Assembly (NCBI GenBank): GCA_024742875.1
Contig: JANSXP010000049.1
Location: 1 to 58,375, forward strand
DNA: 58,375 nucleotides
Origin: Planctomycetaceae bacterium
Lineage (GTDB): Bacteria; Planctomycetota; Planctomycetia; Planctomycetales; Planctomycetaceae
Direction of reading: 5' to 3'
A model generated the notes under the pieces. That model worked only from the letters and a program-made list of their open reading frames with translations, did not search any database and had not been told where the DNA came from. This document shows positions 1-9,124 of this stretch, piece by piece. The position numbers and the translations under genes were made by a program. Position 1 is the first letter of the stretch. Each line of letters begins with the position of its first letter.

Positions 1-105
1 GAGCAGTCTCCGCTGATCCACGCTGCCGAAATCGGGGCGAATCAGATACGTGCGCAGGGGCGATCGCACAACGCAGCTGGCGGACTTGCCTACGGAATAG
101 GTGGG

Positions 106-1173
106 CTAAGCGAACAGCTGTCCGCGCGTTGGCAGCTTTGCTGGACGCGTCTTCCCCAATTTGTCAGCGTATCGCCGAACGGAAGACGTTCGACCGATTG
201 CTTGTGAATTCCAGCGCTGAAATCGTTTGATGCTGTCGACCCAGATGTCCGGCGAGACCCCCAGGCGGTCCAGAATGGGAGCGAGTTTTCCAGGGATGAC
301 TCCTTGTTTCCCGTCCCTGCGGAGTTGGCGCCCCGTCCAGTCCAGTAACTGGAGATACTCAACCAGGTCCATAGACAGAATACCATTGTTGCTGGCCCGG
401 CGTTTGGTTTTTCGCGTTCGCACCCGCTTCCGCTTCGGTTCCAGTGAGACAGGAGCAAGCCAGCCCGCGTTCGAGCTGTGTTCACAAACAGCGTCAGCTT
501 TGTTGGGATCTTCCTGCCGCGCGGCCTCTTTGAGGTCCCTTGCGCGGGCCTGCGCACTGGTGAAGTCACTGGATTCGATCGTTTTGGCGATGCCAGCACG
601 GATTGGATTCAGATCCACGTACTGCATGCAGGCGAGAATCGCGGCGTCATCCAGCAATGGCTGGCATTTGAAACGGCCTTCCCAAAACCGCCCCGTGACT
701 TCATCCTCTTTGTTGGCTTTGCGTGCGATCCACTCACAGGCAAATCGCATGAACCACGACACAGATGACAAGCGAGAACGCCACTCCAGGAGTCTGCTTT
801 CGTCGTTGGCCAGCAGTTCGATTTCCTGTTTCGTTGCCGCGACTGGCGCACCGTTCTCGTCGCGACGTGGAGGGCACAATTGCCACCACCGCCTGGCAAT
901 CTCCTCATTTGACCACGACTGTACGATGTCTGGGCGGTTTCGCAGGATGATGTGGAAGTGATTGGACATCACGGCAAAGCCGAGGACTTCGATGCCCATG
1001 ATACCGGCCAGAAATTCGAAGCGGTTTCGAATCCACTGTCTTCGGTACTCGAAGTCAGTACCGCTGACAGGATCTTTGCCGCACAGGAAGCCACGTCTGA
1101 CGCATCGATTGATGCAATGGACGATGTTGATTTCGTCGTGAGGACAAACTTGTTGTCGCTGAGTTCTGGGCAT
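106..1173 (-). CDS. REP-associated tyrosine transposase (RAYT, Y1/HUH family)
   Basis: The 355-residue product carries the HUH signature HFH (H72, H74, in SNHFHIIL) and, further on, QYVDLNPIRAG, which matches the conserved block holding the catalytic tyrosine in IS200/RAYT-type single-strand transposases. Known members nick and move short palindromic REP sequences rather than themselves. Residues 240 onward (KRKRVRTRKTKRRASN) form a basic C-terminal extension, so the protein is longer than typical proteobacterial RAYTs. The ATG at 1173 is chosen because a strong GAGGAGG lies 6 nt upstream; the frame stays open for 28 more codons but that part looks non-coding. A 63-bp repeat whose inverted partner lies about 600 bp away sits just upstream of the start, which fits a RAYT with its own target repeats. 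The family call is firm; activity is unknown. Confidence 0.85.
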   Translation of the reverse strand: MPRTQRQQVCPHDEINIVHCINRCVRRGFLCGKDPVSGTDFEYRRQWIRNRFEFLAGIMGIEVLGFAVMSNHFHIILRNRPDIVQSWSNEEIARRWWQLCPPRRDENGAPVAATKQEIELLANDESRLLEWRSRLSSVSWFMRFACEWIARKANKEDEVTGRFWEGRFKCQPLLDDAAILACMQYVDLNPIRAGIAKTIESSDFTSAQARARDLKEAARQEDPNKADAVCEHSSNAGWLAPVSLEPKRKRVRTRKTKRRASNNGILSMDLVEYLQLLDWTGRQLRRDGKQGVIPGKLAPILDRLGVSPDIWVDSIKRFQRWNSQAIGRTSSVRRYADKLGKTRPAKLPTRGQLFA

Positions 1174-1179
1174 ATCGGG

Positions 1180-1186
1180 CCTCCTC
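1180..1186 (-). promoter_or_regulatory. Strong ribosome binding site of the RAYT gene
   Basis: The minus strand reads GAGGAGG here, six bases before the ATG at 1173. It decides the start of the RAYT gene against the longer open frame. Such a strong site is uncommon among the genes of this window. Confidence 0.7.
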
Positions 1187-1250
1187 ATCCAAAGGGCCCG
1201 TTTGTGGAGCATAGAACTGTGCGGCGCGTTCTTCGACAGGCAGTCACCGG

Positions 1251-1313
1251 CAATCAATGCGAATCAGGGAAATCCATGATGGCTCGCCGCTAGAGATGGA
1301 TGGCACCGGTGGC
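1251..1313 (+). repeat. REP-like repeat, copy A (63 bp)
   Basis: This 63-bp stretch matches the reverse complement of 1918-1980 at 57 of 63 positions without gaps. Its core (1289-1312) contains ATGGCACCGGTGG. It lies just upstream of the RAYT start. Shorter related copies are at 1381-1415, 1997-2010, 43419-43441 and 44818-44840. Confidence 0.75.
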
Positions 1314-1380
1314 CTGCCCTCATAATTCTCTGATTCCGGAGTCCACCAATCATGGGCTACCGCAGGTGGCTTGTAGTTGT

Positions 1381-1415
1381 TGGGTGGCACCAATGGCGGG
1401 TGTTGCACCGATGGC
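1381..1415 (+). repeat. REP-like repeat, copy B (two imperfect tandem units)
   Basis: Two imperfect units follow each other, GGGTGGCACCAATGG and GGTGTTGCACCGATGG. They carry the same GGCACCRATGG core as the other copies, in the same orientation as copy A. Confidence 0.55.
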
Positions 1416-1433
1416 GTTGCATGTGTTCCCGTT

Positions 1434-1860
1434 TCAAGACCACGCCAGAAAGAGAATCCAGCTCCCTGTAATAAGGAATATGGCCACGATGATCTGACGC
1501 TGGATACGTGAAAGCTTCTCCTTCTTGAACAGTACTGTGTTCATGGCCGCAGATGAAAGAAGGAAGAACACCAATAGAAGGACAAAATCGGCTCCCGATA
1601 TGGCGGACAAAACATAGGTGTCCTCAATTTGCAGAGTCGACAACTCGGTGTTCTCCGAAGTAAGTGAATTGACGGACGGCATTGCCAAAGTACTCTCGCG
1701 CTGTCCGAAAGTCGCCCTTGTTCGCATACGTTACAGCACGGGTGAGAGACTTTATATGTTCCGCCGGAATGTACGAGCCAGAAAGATAACCTGAAACGAG
1801 TCCAAAAATGTCAGTCTGCCAGTAGACATCTGGTCTGCCATTGTTGAATTGGTCCAGCAG
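1434..1860 (-). pseudogene. Decayed gene: TPR-like segment followed by a two-helix membrane segment
   Basis: Two coding-like frames follow one another on the minus strand. From 1860 to 1624 a frame without a clear start reads like a helical-repeat protein (for example LTRAVTYANKGDFRTAREYF) and ends at a TGA. From about 1640 to 1434 the neighbouring frame encodes two probable membrane helices (VLSAISGADFVLLLVFFLL and IIVAIFLITGSWILFLAW) separated by a basic loop. A single frame change near 1630 would join them, and the N-terminus is cut off by a TAA at 1861-1863. Alternatively the second frame alone (start at 1727 or 1682) is a small intact membrane protein. The stretch looks more AT-rich than its surroundings and is bracketed by inverted copies A and C of the dispersed repeat. 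Confidence 0.45.
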
Positions 1861-1917
1861 TTATGAGAGTCTCGGAGCCGAGATAGGCAAGGAGATTCGA
1901 TGTCAACGAAATGGCAC

Positions 1918-1980
1918 GCCATCGGTGCCACCCAACTTTAGCGGCGCGCCATCATGGATTTCCCTGATTCACATTGATTG
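1918..1980 (-). repeat. REP-like repeat, copy C (63 bp, inverted relative to A)
   Basis: This is the inverted partner of 1251-1313, with 57 of 63 bases matching. On the minus strand the core reads TTGGGTGGCACCGATGG. The GGCACC ends of A and C point toward each other across the decayed gene. Confidence 0.75.
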
Positions 1981-1996
1981 CTGCCGAAATGCTCCC

Positions 1997-2010
1997 GGTG
2001 CCACCCATGA
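1997..2010 (-). repeat. REP-like repeat, copy D (short core)
   Basis: On the minus strand this reads TCATGGGTGGCACC, the core of the family, in the same orientation as copy C. Only the core is recognisable. Confidence 0.4.
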
Positions 2011-2278
2011 GAGAAGCTGCAAGTGCCAACGAAATGTTGAGACCGCCACTTGTGAACTCATTTGCGGGGTGCGGATCCTCGTGGGCGACGAGTGACGGCC
2101 GCTGGACGTTTCGGTAATGCCTGATTTGCGTTATGGTCCACTGTAACGTTCATGCACGATGAGAGTCCTGATGACCTCGGTAAGTACTCCTGGATGGCCC
2201 TCACCAGAGTTCGATTGTGTCGGTCTGAGGGGGAAATAAGCCAGTCTCACTGTCTCAGCGGAATTGGTGACGCGATCT

Positions 2279-2758
2279 ATGCCAATCAAGACGCAGTGCC
2301 GCAGGTGCGGCAAGAAGTATCGCGTTCGCGATGAACTTGCCGGGAAAAAGATTCCCTGCAAAGAATGTGGCGCAAAGATTCGGGGCAAAGATCCTTATGC
2401 CGCGCCGCCTGCGCGAAACACGACCGGCTATGCGGATGTTGCTTACGAGGAGGACGCGTACAGCGGCACCGTCACGACAGGTGGGCGTGATCCGTACTCC
2501 TCGGGGCCTCCACGCAGGAAGCGGAAGAAAAAGCGTCGCAAAAGAACCGCCCAGCCGGCGCGTGCGTCGCGGCGTGCCTGGTGGCGGCTGCCTGTTGGGA
2601 TTCTCGGAATGCTTCTGTTTATCGCCATCGGTGGTTCGGCGGTGATTGGGGTGATGGAAGGAAAGAACAGAGCGTTGCGCGGACTGTTTGGCTCGATTGG
2701 CGCTGTGATCTTCTTCTTCCAGATTGCCTTTGGAGCAGACGATGATGGTGACGAATAA
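2279..2758 (+). CDS. Zinc-ribbon membrane protein of unknown function
   Basis: The 159-residue protein begins with a four-cysteine zinc ribbon (CRRCG, then CKECG about 20 residues later) of the MJ0042/double-zinc-ribbon kind common in planctomycetes. A linker rich in Tyr, Pro and Gly follows, then a very basic patch (RRKRKKKRRKR), then two probable membrane helices (LPVGILGMLLFIAIGGSAVI and GSIGAVIFFFQIAFG), and an acidic tail. The ATG at 2279 is chosen because the zinc ribbon starts at once; a TTG at 2264 is in frame. It stands alone, tail to tail with the giant gene ending at 2849. The domain order suggests a cytoplasmic zinc ribbon tethered to the membrane; the role is unknown. Confidence 0.75.
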   Translation: MPIKTQCRRCGKKYRVRDELAGKKIPCKECGAKIRGKDPYAAPPARNTTGYADVAYEEDAYSGTVTTGGRDPYSSGPPRRKRKKKRRKRTAQPARASRRAWWRLPVGILGMLLFIAIGGSAVIGVMEGKNRALRGLFGSIGAVIFFFQIAFGADDDGDE

Positions 2759-2848
2759 CTTCAGGCCGACGAATTCAGGACGTCAGCATCCGCACCCCAT
2801 CCAGCGACCGTGTGAGCGACCCTGGACGGGGGCGAAGCAATTTCTTCC

Positions 2849-5800
2849 TTAGCGGTCTCCCCGTCCTCGGAAGAGGCGATCGTGACCGCGGCCGCCGTGC
2901 AGCCAGTCGGTCTGATCATCGTCGATGAGGGTGCCCAGTGCATCGAGAGTGCCGGCCAGGTCTCCCGCCGCCCAGGCCATCATGGCGCGGTCGATGCCGG
3001 AAAGATCACTTTCCTGCTCCCAGTCGATACTCAGGCGACCGCCGATCAGCACATCGTTGCCGTGACCACCGTGGATGGAGTCTCGACCGCGTCCGCCAAT
3101 CAGCACGTCATCGCCGTGGCCCCCTTTGATGAAGTCATCGCCTTTGCCGCCGTCGATAAAGTCGTTGCCATCATCACCCGACAGCCAGTCAGCGCCGGCC
3201 CCGCCAAAGATGATGTCAGCCCCGCGACCGCCGTGGATGTCGTCCATGCCGGAGCGGCCATAGATGGTGTCATCCCCGTCTTCGCCAAAGATCGTGTCCC
3301 GACCGGCGCCGCCATCGACATAGTCATCTCCGGATCCCGCCCAGACGATGTCCGCACCGGCTCCGGCGAGGATCACATCATTGCCGCCGAAGCTGCAGAT
3401 GTGGTCTCGCCCCTTGCCACCGTCGATGTAGTCATCTCCGCCAGCCGTGAAGATGTGGTCGCGGCCGTCACCCCCTTCAACGTGCACCGGAATGTGGCTC
3501 GGTGTCAGCACATCGATGTGGTCGCTGCCGTCACACGTAATGGCCACGATCTTCGTGACATCACTCACCGCGTAGGTGGCCGATTGGTGCTGTCCATCGA
3601 GACGCGCCCGCACGGTCAATCGACCATGTTTGGTGCGAATGCGGACGTGATCTGCGGCATCCGTGCCAATCACATACAGCACGCCATCCACCAGCCCCAC
3701 GCCCGTCACGACAGCCTGCGTGGTTTGGGTGGCCGTGCCGCCATTGCCGTCCGTCAGTGTGACGGTGATGGCGTAAATGCCTCCGTCCTCGTAAAGGTGG
3801 TCTGCGGCGAGTGTATCGGCCACCTGGTCAATGTCGGCCAGCGTTGTGGTGCCGTCTCCCCAGTCAATGACGGCCTCGTGCACCTCAGAAAGATCCACGT
3901 CGCTGAAGCTGCCGGACAGGCTTACATGACCGTCGTCTGATTTGACATCGACGGTCGGATTTGACGAAGAGATCGTCAGCACGGGTGCGTCATTGCTGCC
4001 CGTGATTGTCACCAGGGCGGTTGCCTGGCTGGCGGCTCCGTTGTTGTCGGTGACGGTCCACGTGAATGTGTCGATGGCCGTCTCTCCCACAGCCAGATAC
4101 TCAAACTGACCATTGGGGTCGTAGCTGAACGTGCCATCACCGTTGTTGGCGACGGTGCCAGCTGTGCCAGTGGTGTCGACCGCGAATGTGTGGGTGTCAC
4201 TGATGTCAACATCGGTGAAGTCCGCAATCAGCGTAATCGCCGGCCCGTCTTCGTCGGCGGTGCCTGTGATGTCTACAGCGATGGGCGCGTCATTTTGTCC
4301 GAGAATGGTGACCGTCGCAATTACCACGCTTACCCCGCCAAAGCCATCGTCCACCGAATACTGGAAGGTGTCCGTGGCGGTTTCGCCGGCGGCAAGCGAC
4401 TCAAACTGACCGTTCGGATCGTATCCAAACGTGCCATCGCCATTGTTAATGACAGCGCCCACGGTTCCTGTGGTGTCGATGCCAAACGTATGGGTGTCCG
4501 TGGCGTCAGGATCTGAAAAGTCAGCCGTGAGCACGATGCCCGGTCCATCTTCGCTGGCCACAGCCGCGATATTCTGTGCCACCGGCGCGTCGTTGGTGCC
4601 AATGACGGTGATGGTCAGGCGGCCATTGTCGGTAAGTGGTGGAACCGCGTCGTCGGTCACGGTGTAGTCGATCTCCACAGTCGCCGTTTCTCCGGTGGCC
4701 AAAAAATCGAAGTCTGTGCCAGGATCGAACGTAATCTCGTTCCCGTTTTGCGACAGCATGGCATCGCCCAGGGCAATCGCGGAGCTGTCGATGTCAAGCG
4801 TCATCGAGACGATACTGGCGCCGGCGACGAGACTGAGGATGTCGGTCGCATCCGGATCGGTGTCGTTGGCGATGACGTCTGTCGTGACAGCCTCATTCTC
4901 GGTGGTGACGTTGCTGTCAGGATTGGCCACCGGAGCATCGTTGGTGCCGACCACGCTGATCGTCAGCGTGCTGGTGTCGGTCGCTCCGTGGTTGTCCGCC
5001 ACGGTGTAGTTGGCCACGACCGTCGCCGTTTCGCCGGCCGCCAGGAAATCCAGATCCGTACCGGGATCAAACGTCAGCGAGTTGCCATTTTGGACGATTG
5101 TGGCATCGCCCACAGGAATCGTCGAGCCGTCACTGTCGAGCGTCATGGAGAACGTGGTCGGCAGCGACAGGGCGATTTCTCCTCGCAGAACTCGGACAAG
5201 GTCACTCCCCACACTGCCGTTGGAATCAATTACCAGGTTGATGCGATCGCCGGCCGCCACCGGGACGGCATCCAGATCGATGGACGCCGTGCCGCTACTG
5301 CCGACCATAGAGCCGGACGCGAGTGTGTTGCTGCCATCGTTCAATTCCAAAAACCACAGCACGTTTCCGTTGAGTCCCATTGCGAGGTCGTAGTTGATGT
5401 CGGCCAGACCGTCCGCCTCGGCCGTGTAAGTCAGAACCACCAGGCCTGCTCCGGCAGCACGCTGGCTTCTGCCGGGATGAATGGCCAGTTCGCCGTTCTG
5501 CCAGGTTCCCAAACCGGGGATGCTGACGTCGTTGATGCCCACGAACGGTCGAATGGCTGTCGGAGTCGTGTCGGCGTGCCAGACCACCGGCCCGCCAGGA
5601 ACCTCCAGCTGAGCTGTTTCCGCCATGAGCTGGTAGTTGCCATCTCGCACGGTGTCATCTGCGTTGTAATAACTCCACACGCCATTGGGATTCTGAGCGA
5701 GCGAGAAATCGGCCGTTGCATCGGACAGCGATGTGTTTGCGACAAGGCTCAGAACGTCGCCGATGTCGGGGTCTGTGTCGTTGGCGATAACGTCCACCGT

Positions 5801-8800
5801 CACAGACTGATTTTCTGTGGTGGTGGCGAAATCCGGGTTGGCCGTGGGGGCGTCGTTTTCGCCATTGATCGTGACCGTGACGCTGGCGGTGGATGTGCCG
5901 CCATCGCCATCGGAAATCGTGTAGGAGAACGTGTCCGTGGCCGTCTGGCCGACAGCCAGCGATTCAAACTGCCCGTTGGGCGAATAACTGACGCCGCTGG
6001 CCGAAAACGTCACCAGGCCTGCGGTGCCCGTGGTGTCGATCGAAATGACCTCCAGCGGATCGAGCAACCCGGCAGGATCTGTGTCGTTGGCGAGCACATC
6101 CAGCGGCAGCACGCCATCATCTTCCATCACGTCAAACGCATCGTCGACGGCCGTTGGATCCACGTTCAGCACAGTGACCTTTTTGGTGAAGGGTGAGCCG
6201 CCGATAAGTGACAGCCCTTCGATCTGCTCTGCGGACAGGGCTGTGTCAAACAGCAGCACTTCGTCCAGCAGCATGCTGTCGCCGCCAACAAACCGTGGAT
6301 GTCCGTTGCGACCAAAGGTGAAGTCATACTGGCCGATAAACATGCCTTTGGTGGGGTCGAGACTGGAGACAACCAGCGTTTCTGTGACCAGCAGTTCGCC
6401 GTCGAAGTACAGCGAGGCGGTGCCGTTGTCGCGATCCACCGTGAAACCCGCCTGATGCCACTGGCCCAGCTGAGACTCGGGGAACACGTACTGCAACAGC
6501 TGGTTGTCGGGCGAGTTTTTGGGGCCACCATGCAAACCAAGGTTGAGCGTGTCGCCGGGCACATTGGTGGTGCCCAGCTGCAGCAGAAATCCTTCGCTGA
6601 AATCCGACTGCTGCATCACCAGCAAAGGCGCCCAGGAAAGCGGAGCGCTGGGCTGCTCCAGCAGAAAGTGCATTGATGCGGAAAACGAGTCATTGCCAGG
6701 CACATAAGAAGTGCCAGGCAGCACATGGCCGTAATTACCATTGGAGGCTTCAATGGCGCTGCCCACCAGACCCGGCACGAAACCCGGGCCGCCAGAGATC
6801 ACGCCGTCTCGCAGTGCCAGCGTGTCGTCAACGTTGCCGTCGAGTTCATAGCGTGACAGCAAAGATGGCGTATTGCCCAGAGCATTCAGGTAGCCGCTCA
6901 CAGAAGGCCCCGTTCCGCTCCACTCACCGTCCTCGTCCACCAGGGTGACGGCAATCTGGTGCATGTCAGGGCCGTCTGCATAAACATGCGAGTAGAGCCC
7001 CGGGCCGGCCACGGTTTCTATGGGGGAACCGTCGCCCCAGTCAATGCGAATTTCAAACACCGTGTCGTCGCCCGGGTCGGTGATCTTCGTCAGATCGAGC
7101 GTCAGGGAATCGCCCTCGTTGACGATCATGTCCGCACCAAGATCAATGACGGGGCCGATGTTGTCGACCACGATGTCTGCTGACACAGAGTCTGCTCCTG
7201 TGTCATCGTCCGAGACCGTGAGGGTGATGCGGTAAACGCCGTTGTCGTCCGGCGTGAATCGGAATTCTCGCTGGTCGATGCCACTGCCGCTGGCAAACGC
7301 GACGCCATCTTTCAGCACGCTGTAGTTGTAGGTCAGGATGTCGTTCGGGCTCTGATCAGACGCCGCAGACGTGACGATAACTTCCGTGCCCTCGAAACGG
7401 GTTTCGGAAATCTGAAAGTCGTCAATCTGCGGGGCCACGTTGGTGACCGTGATAGAGGTGTTGCCGATGGTGCTGTCACCGTCGTCATCGGTCAGCGTCA
7501 AAGAGACGGCATACGTGTCGACCGTCGTGCCCGAGGGATCGTCATCAGAGTACAGATGCGAGGCCGTGAAGGTGCGTGTCGCCGCATCCACTGTGGCGGG
7601 AGAAGTGATGCCATCGCCCCAGTTGACGAGCAGCGTGTGTGTGTCGAGCACGCCGGGATCTGTGAAGGCGCCCGTGATGGTGGCGATCCGGTTTTCCTCG
7701 ATGGACGCTGAGGAAATGGACGTGAACGACGGTGCGACGTTATTGACCGTGAAGGGAAACGACGCGGTTGTGGACATGCCTTCGTCATCCGTGGCCGTCA
7801 GGGCAACGGAAATTGGGCCAAGGTCATCCACTGCATCGTAGTTCCACACAAAATTGGGCGATGAACCGGCGGTGCTGCCCAGCGACGCCGCGACGCCGAT
7901 GACGGGGCCTCCATCCGGGTCGAAGGCTGTGAACGGCAGTGAGACAGACGTGCCCTCGTTGACGCTGGTTGCCCCCGGTGGATTCACAACCGGTTTCGTC
8001 TTTACAGAATTGACGACAATCGCCAGCGAGTTGGTGGCGTTGTTGTCAGGAACCACGGGGAAGTTTTTGTTGGCGAATGAATCACGCTCCAGCACGCTGG
8101 CTCCGCTGCCGGTGCCGGGGCCATTGGGAGCACTGTATCGCCAGTCGGGTGCCTCATCCGTGTCAATGACCCAGTGGATGTAGTAGGTGCCGGGGGTGTT
8201 GAAGGAGACGCTGTCAGTTCGTGTCGCGTTGCCTCCCACACCAATATTTGGCAGCGGCACTGTGTTGGGAGCGTTCAGCAGTTGCTGGAACGTCGGCTTT
8301 TGTGACGACGTGGAAATCTGATAACGCACCTGACCACCGTGCGTGTAGGGTCGGTTGCCAGTGTTGTTGAGGCGGAAGCTCAAAGTACCGCTATCTCCCG
8401 TATCGAGCTGGGAGGGACCGCTGAGACTGCCGTTCAGATTGCTGGTGGTCAGACGCCGCCATTCAATCGAGCGGACGATGCCTCCCTGGCCGTTGCGGAT
8501 GACGGTGCGGAACTGCTGTGTCATGTCGGTGCGAACCTCAAAGTCCCGCCCCACCTGGTTGTCGCCGCCCGCATTTTCCGTGTCGAGATCCACGCGAACG
8601 CCGTTTTCGTTCACACGCTGCCACCTGGCACTGAACTGATTCGGCAGATTGATAATCCGCATGACCTCACGACCGTGCGCGGCATTAAACGGGACTGTTT
8701 CGTCAATCGTCACTCGAATGTTGCGTCCACTGTTAGGGTCATCGTCCAGGTTTGTCCCTGGTACACCGCCGCCCGGTTTGATGTCTTCCCAGTTCAACAC

Positions 8801-9124
8801 GTAGGTGTTGTAGAGAATACCGTTCGGGTTGTTGGCGGGGCGACCGATGCCTGTCGTGCGAAAAAACGCGGGTCGACCAGGCCCTGACATGCCATCACTG
8901 AACGAACGCTGCGGCGTTGCGCTGGTGAATTCCACTTCTGCCTGATCCCCGTATTGCGCCCCAGGTGGCAGTGAGGGGTCGGTGTAGTCAATTGTTGTCA
9001 GCAGCAGTCGCTGTTCCAGCGGCTCCAGTGACGGAGGCTGTTTCGCCAGATTGGTGTGGCGACGTCCGCTGGTGTTGGGAGAGAAGAAGGATCGCACGCG
9101 TGAGGTGAAAGTCTGCAGGGTCAT
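2849..9124 (-). CDS. Giant secreted surface protein: LEPR-like N-terminus, PKD/cadherin-like repeats, LamG, RTX repeats
   Basis: About 2,091 residues. The N-terminus carries SLEPLEQRLLL, a form of the LEPR-XLL motif found at the start of large planctomycete exported proteins. After a CARDB-like region come PKD-type repeats (WGDGxxxPA), then a LamG/concanavalin-like domain at about residues 750-980 (LSRYELDGNVDDTLALRDG). A long series of cadherin-like/VCBS repeats follows (NDAPVANPD, VIANDTDPD, FDPGTDFDFLA), then another PKD unit. The last ~200 residues are at least ten RTX nonapeptides (GGxGxDxI/L), expected to bind calcium outside the cell. No anchor helix is seen. Adhesion or a role in the cell surface layer is inferred from the architecture. 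The start at 9124 (MTLQTF) is chosen because the motif follows it closely; frames upstream remain open to 9238. Confidence 0.85.
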   Translation of the reverse strand: MTLQTFTSRVRSFFSPNTSGRRHTNLAKQPPSLEPLEQRLLLTTIDYTDPSLPPGAQYGDQAEVEFTSATPQRSFSDGMSGPGRPAFFRTTGIGRPANNPNGILYNTYVLNWEDIKPGGGVPGTNLDDDPNSGRNIRVTIDETVPFNAAHGREVMRIINLPNQFSARWQRVNENGVRVDLDTENAGGDNQVGRDFEVRTDMTQQFRTVIRNGQGGIVRSIEWRRLTTSNLNGSLSGPSQLDTGDSGTLSFRLNNTGNRPYTHGGQVRYQISTSSQKPTFQQLLNAPNTVPLPNIGVGGNATRTDSVSFNTPGTYYIHWVIDTDEAPDWRYSAPNGPGTGSGASVLERDSFANKNFPVVPDNNATNSLAIVVNSVKTKPVVNPPGATSVNEGTSVSLPFTAFDPDGGPVIGVAASLGSTAGSSPNFVWNYDAVDDLGPISVALTATDDEGMSTTASFPFTVNNVAPSFTSISSASIEENRIATITGAFTDPGVLDTHTLLVNWGDGITSPATVDAATRTFTASHLYSDDDPSGTTVDTYAVSLTLTDDDGDSTIGNTSITVTNVAPQIDDFQISETRFEGTEVIVTSAASDQSPNDILTYNYSVLKDGVAFASGSGIDQREFRFTPDDNGVYRITLTVSDDDTGADSVSADIVVDNIGPVIDLGADMIVNEGDSLTLDLTKITDPGDDTVFEIRIDWGDGSPIETVAGPGLYSHVYADGPDMHQIAVTLVDEDGEWSGTGPSVSGYLNALGNTPSLLSRYELDGNVDDTLALRDGVISGGPGFVPGLVGSAIEASNGNYGHVLPGTSYVPGNDSFSASMHFLLEQPSAPLSWAPLLVMQQSDFSEGFLLQLGTTNVPGDTLNLGLHGGPKNSPDNQLLQYVFPESQLGQWHQAGFTVDRDNGTASLYFDGELLVTETLVVSSLDPTKGMFIGQYDFTFGRNGHPRFVGGDSMLLDEVLLFDTALSAEQIEGLSLIGGSPFTKKVTVLNVDPTAVDDAFDVMEDDGVLPLDVLANDTDPAGLLDPLEVISIDTTGTAGLVTFSASGVSYSPNGQFESLAVGQTATDTFSYTISDGDGGTSTASVTVTINGENDAPTANPDFATTTENQSVTVDVIANDTDPDIGDVLSLVANTSLSDATADFSLAQNPNGVWSYYNADDTVRDGNYQLMAETAQLEVPGGPVVWHADTTPTAIRPFVGINDVSIPGLGTWQNGELAIHPGRSQRAAGAGLVVLTYTAEADGLADINYDLAMGLNGNVLWFLELNDGSNTLASGSMVGSSGTASIDLDAVPVAAGDRINLVIDSNGSVGSDLVRVLRGEIALSLPTTFSMTLDSDGSTIPVGDATIVQNGNSLTFDPGTDLDFLAAGETATVVANYTVADNHGATDTSTLTISVVGTNDAPVANPDSNVTTENEAVTTDVIANDTDPDATDILSLVAGASIVSMTLDIDSSAIALGDAMLSQNGNEITFDPGTDFDFLATGETATVEIDYTVTDDAVPPLTDNGRLTITVIGTNDAPVAQNIAAVASEDGPGIVLTADFSDPDATDTHTFGIDTTGTVGAVINNGDGTFGYDPNGQFESLAAGETATDTFQYSVDDGFGGVSVVIATVTILGQNDAPIAVDITGTADEDGPAITLIADFTDVDISDTHTFAVDTTGTAGTVANNGDGTFSYDPNGQFEYLAVGETAIDTFTWTVTDNNGAASQATALVTITGSNDAPVLTISSSNPTVDVKSDDGHVSLSGSFSDVDLSEVHEAVIDWGDGTTTLADIDQVADTLAADHLYEDGGIYAITVTLTDGNGGTATQTTQAVVTGVGLVDGVLYVIGTDAADHVRIRTKHGRLTVRARLDGQHQSATYAVSDVTKIVAITCDGSDHIDVLTPSHIPVHVEGGDGRDHIFTAGGDDYIDGGKGRDHICSFGGNDVILAGAGADIVWAGSGDDYVDGGAGRDTIFGEDGDDTIYGRSGMDDIHGGRGADIIFGGAGADWLSGDDGNDFIDGGKGDDFIKGGHGDDVLIGGRGRDSIHGGHGNDVLIGGRLSIDWEQESDLSGIDRAMMAWAAGDLAGTLDALGTLIDDDQTDWLHGGRGHDRLFRGRGDR

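Larger units (their letters stand above)
1861..2278. other. Intergenic stretch holding repeat copies C and D
   Basis: No convincing gene is seen. The left half holds repeat copies C and D. The rest (about 2011-2278) is unremarkable and precedes the zinc-ribbon gene. Confidence 0.5.

Noticed and set aside
1300-1497. A 65-codon plus-strand frame beginning MAPVACPHNS
   Set aside because: It is a translation of repeat copies A and B (VAPMAGVAPMA) and has no ribosome binding site.
1251-1980. Integron attC-like site as an explanation of the repeats
   Set aside because: No R-box core (GTTRRRY) pairs and no integrase gene are seen; the sequence context fits RAYT/REP better.
4748-6196. A 482-codon open frame antisense to the giant surface protein, and a similar 352-codon one at 2882-3940
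   Set aside because: They mirror the repeated Asp/Gly/Thr-rich codons of the real gene on the other strand and encode no recognisable domain.
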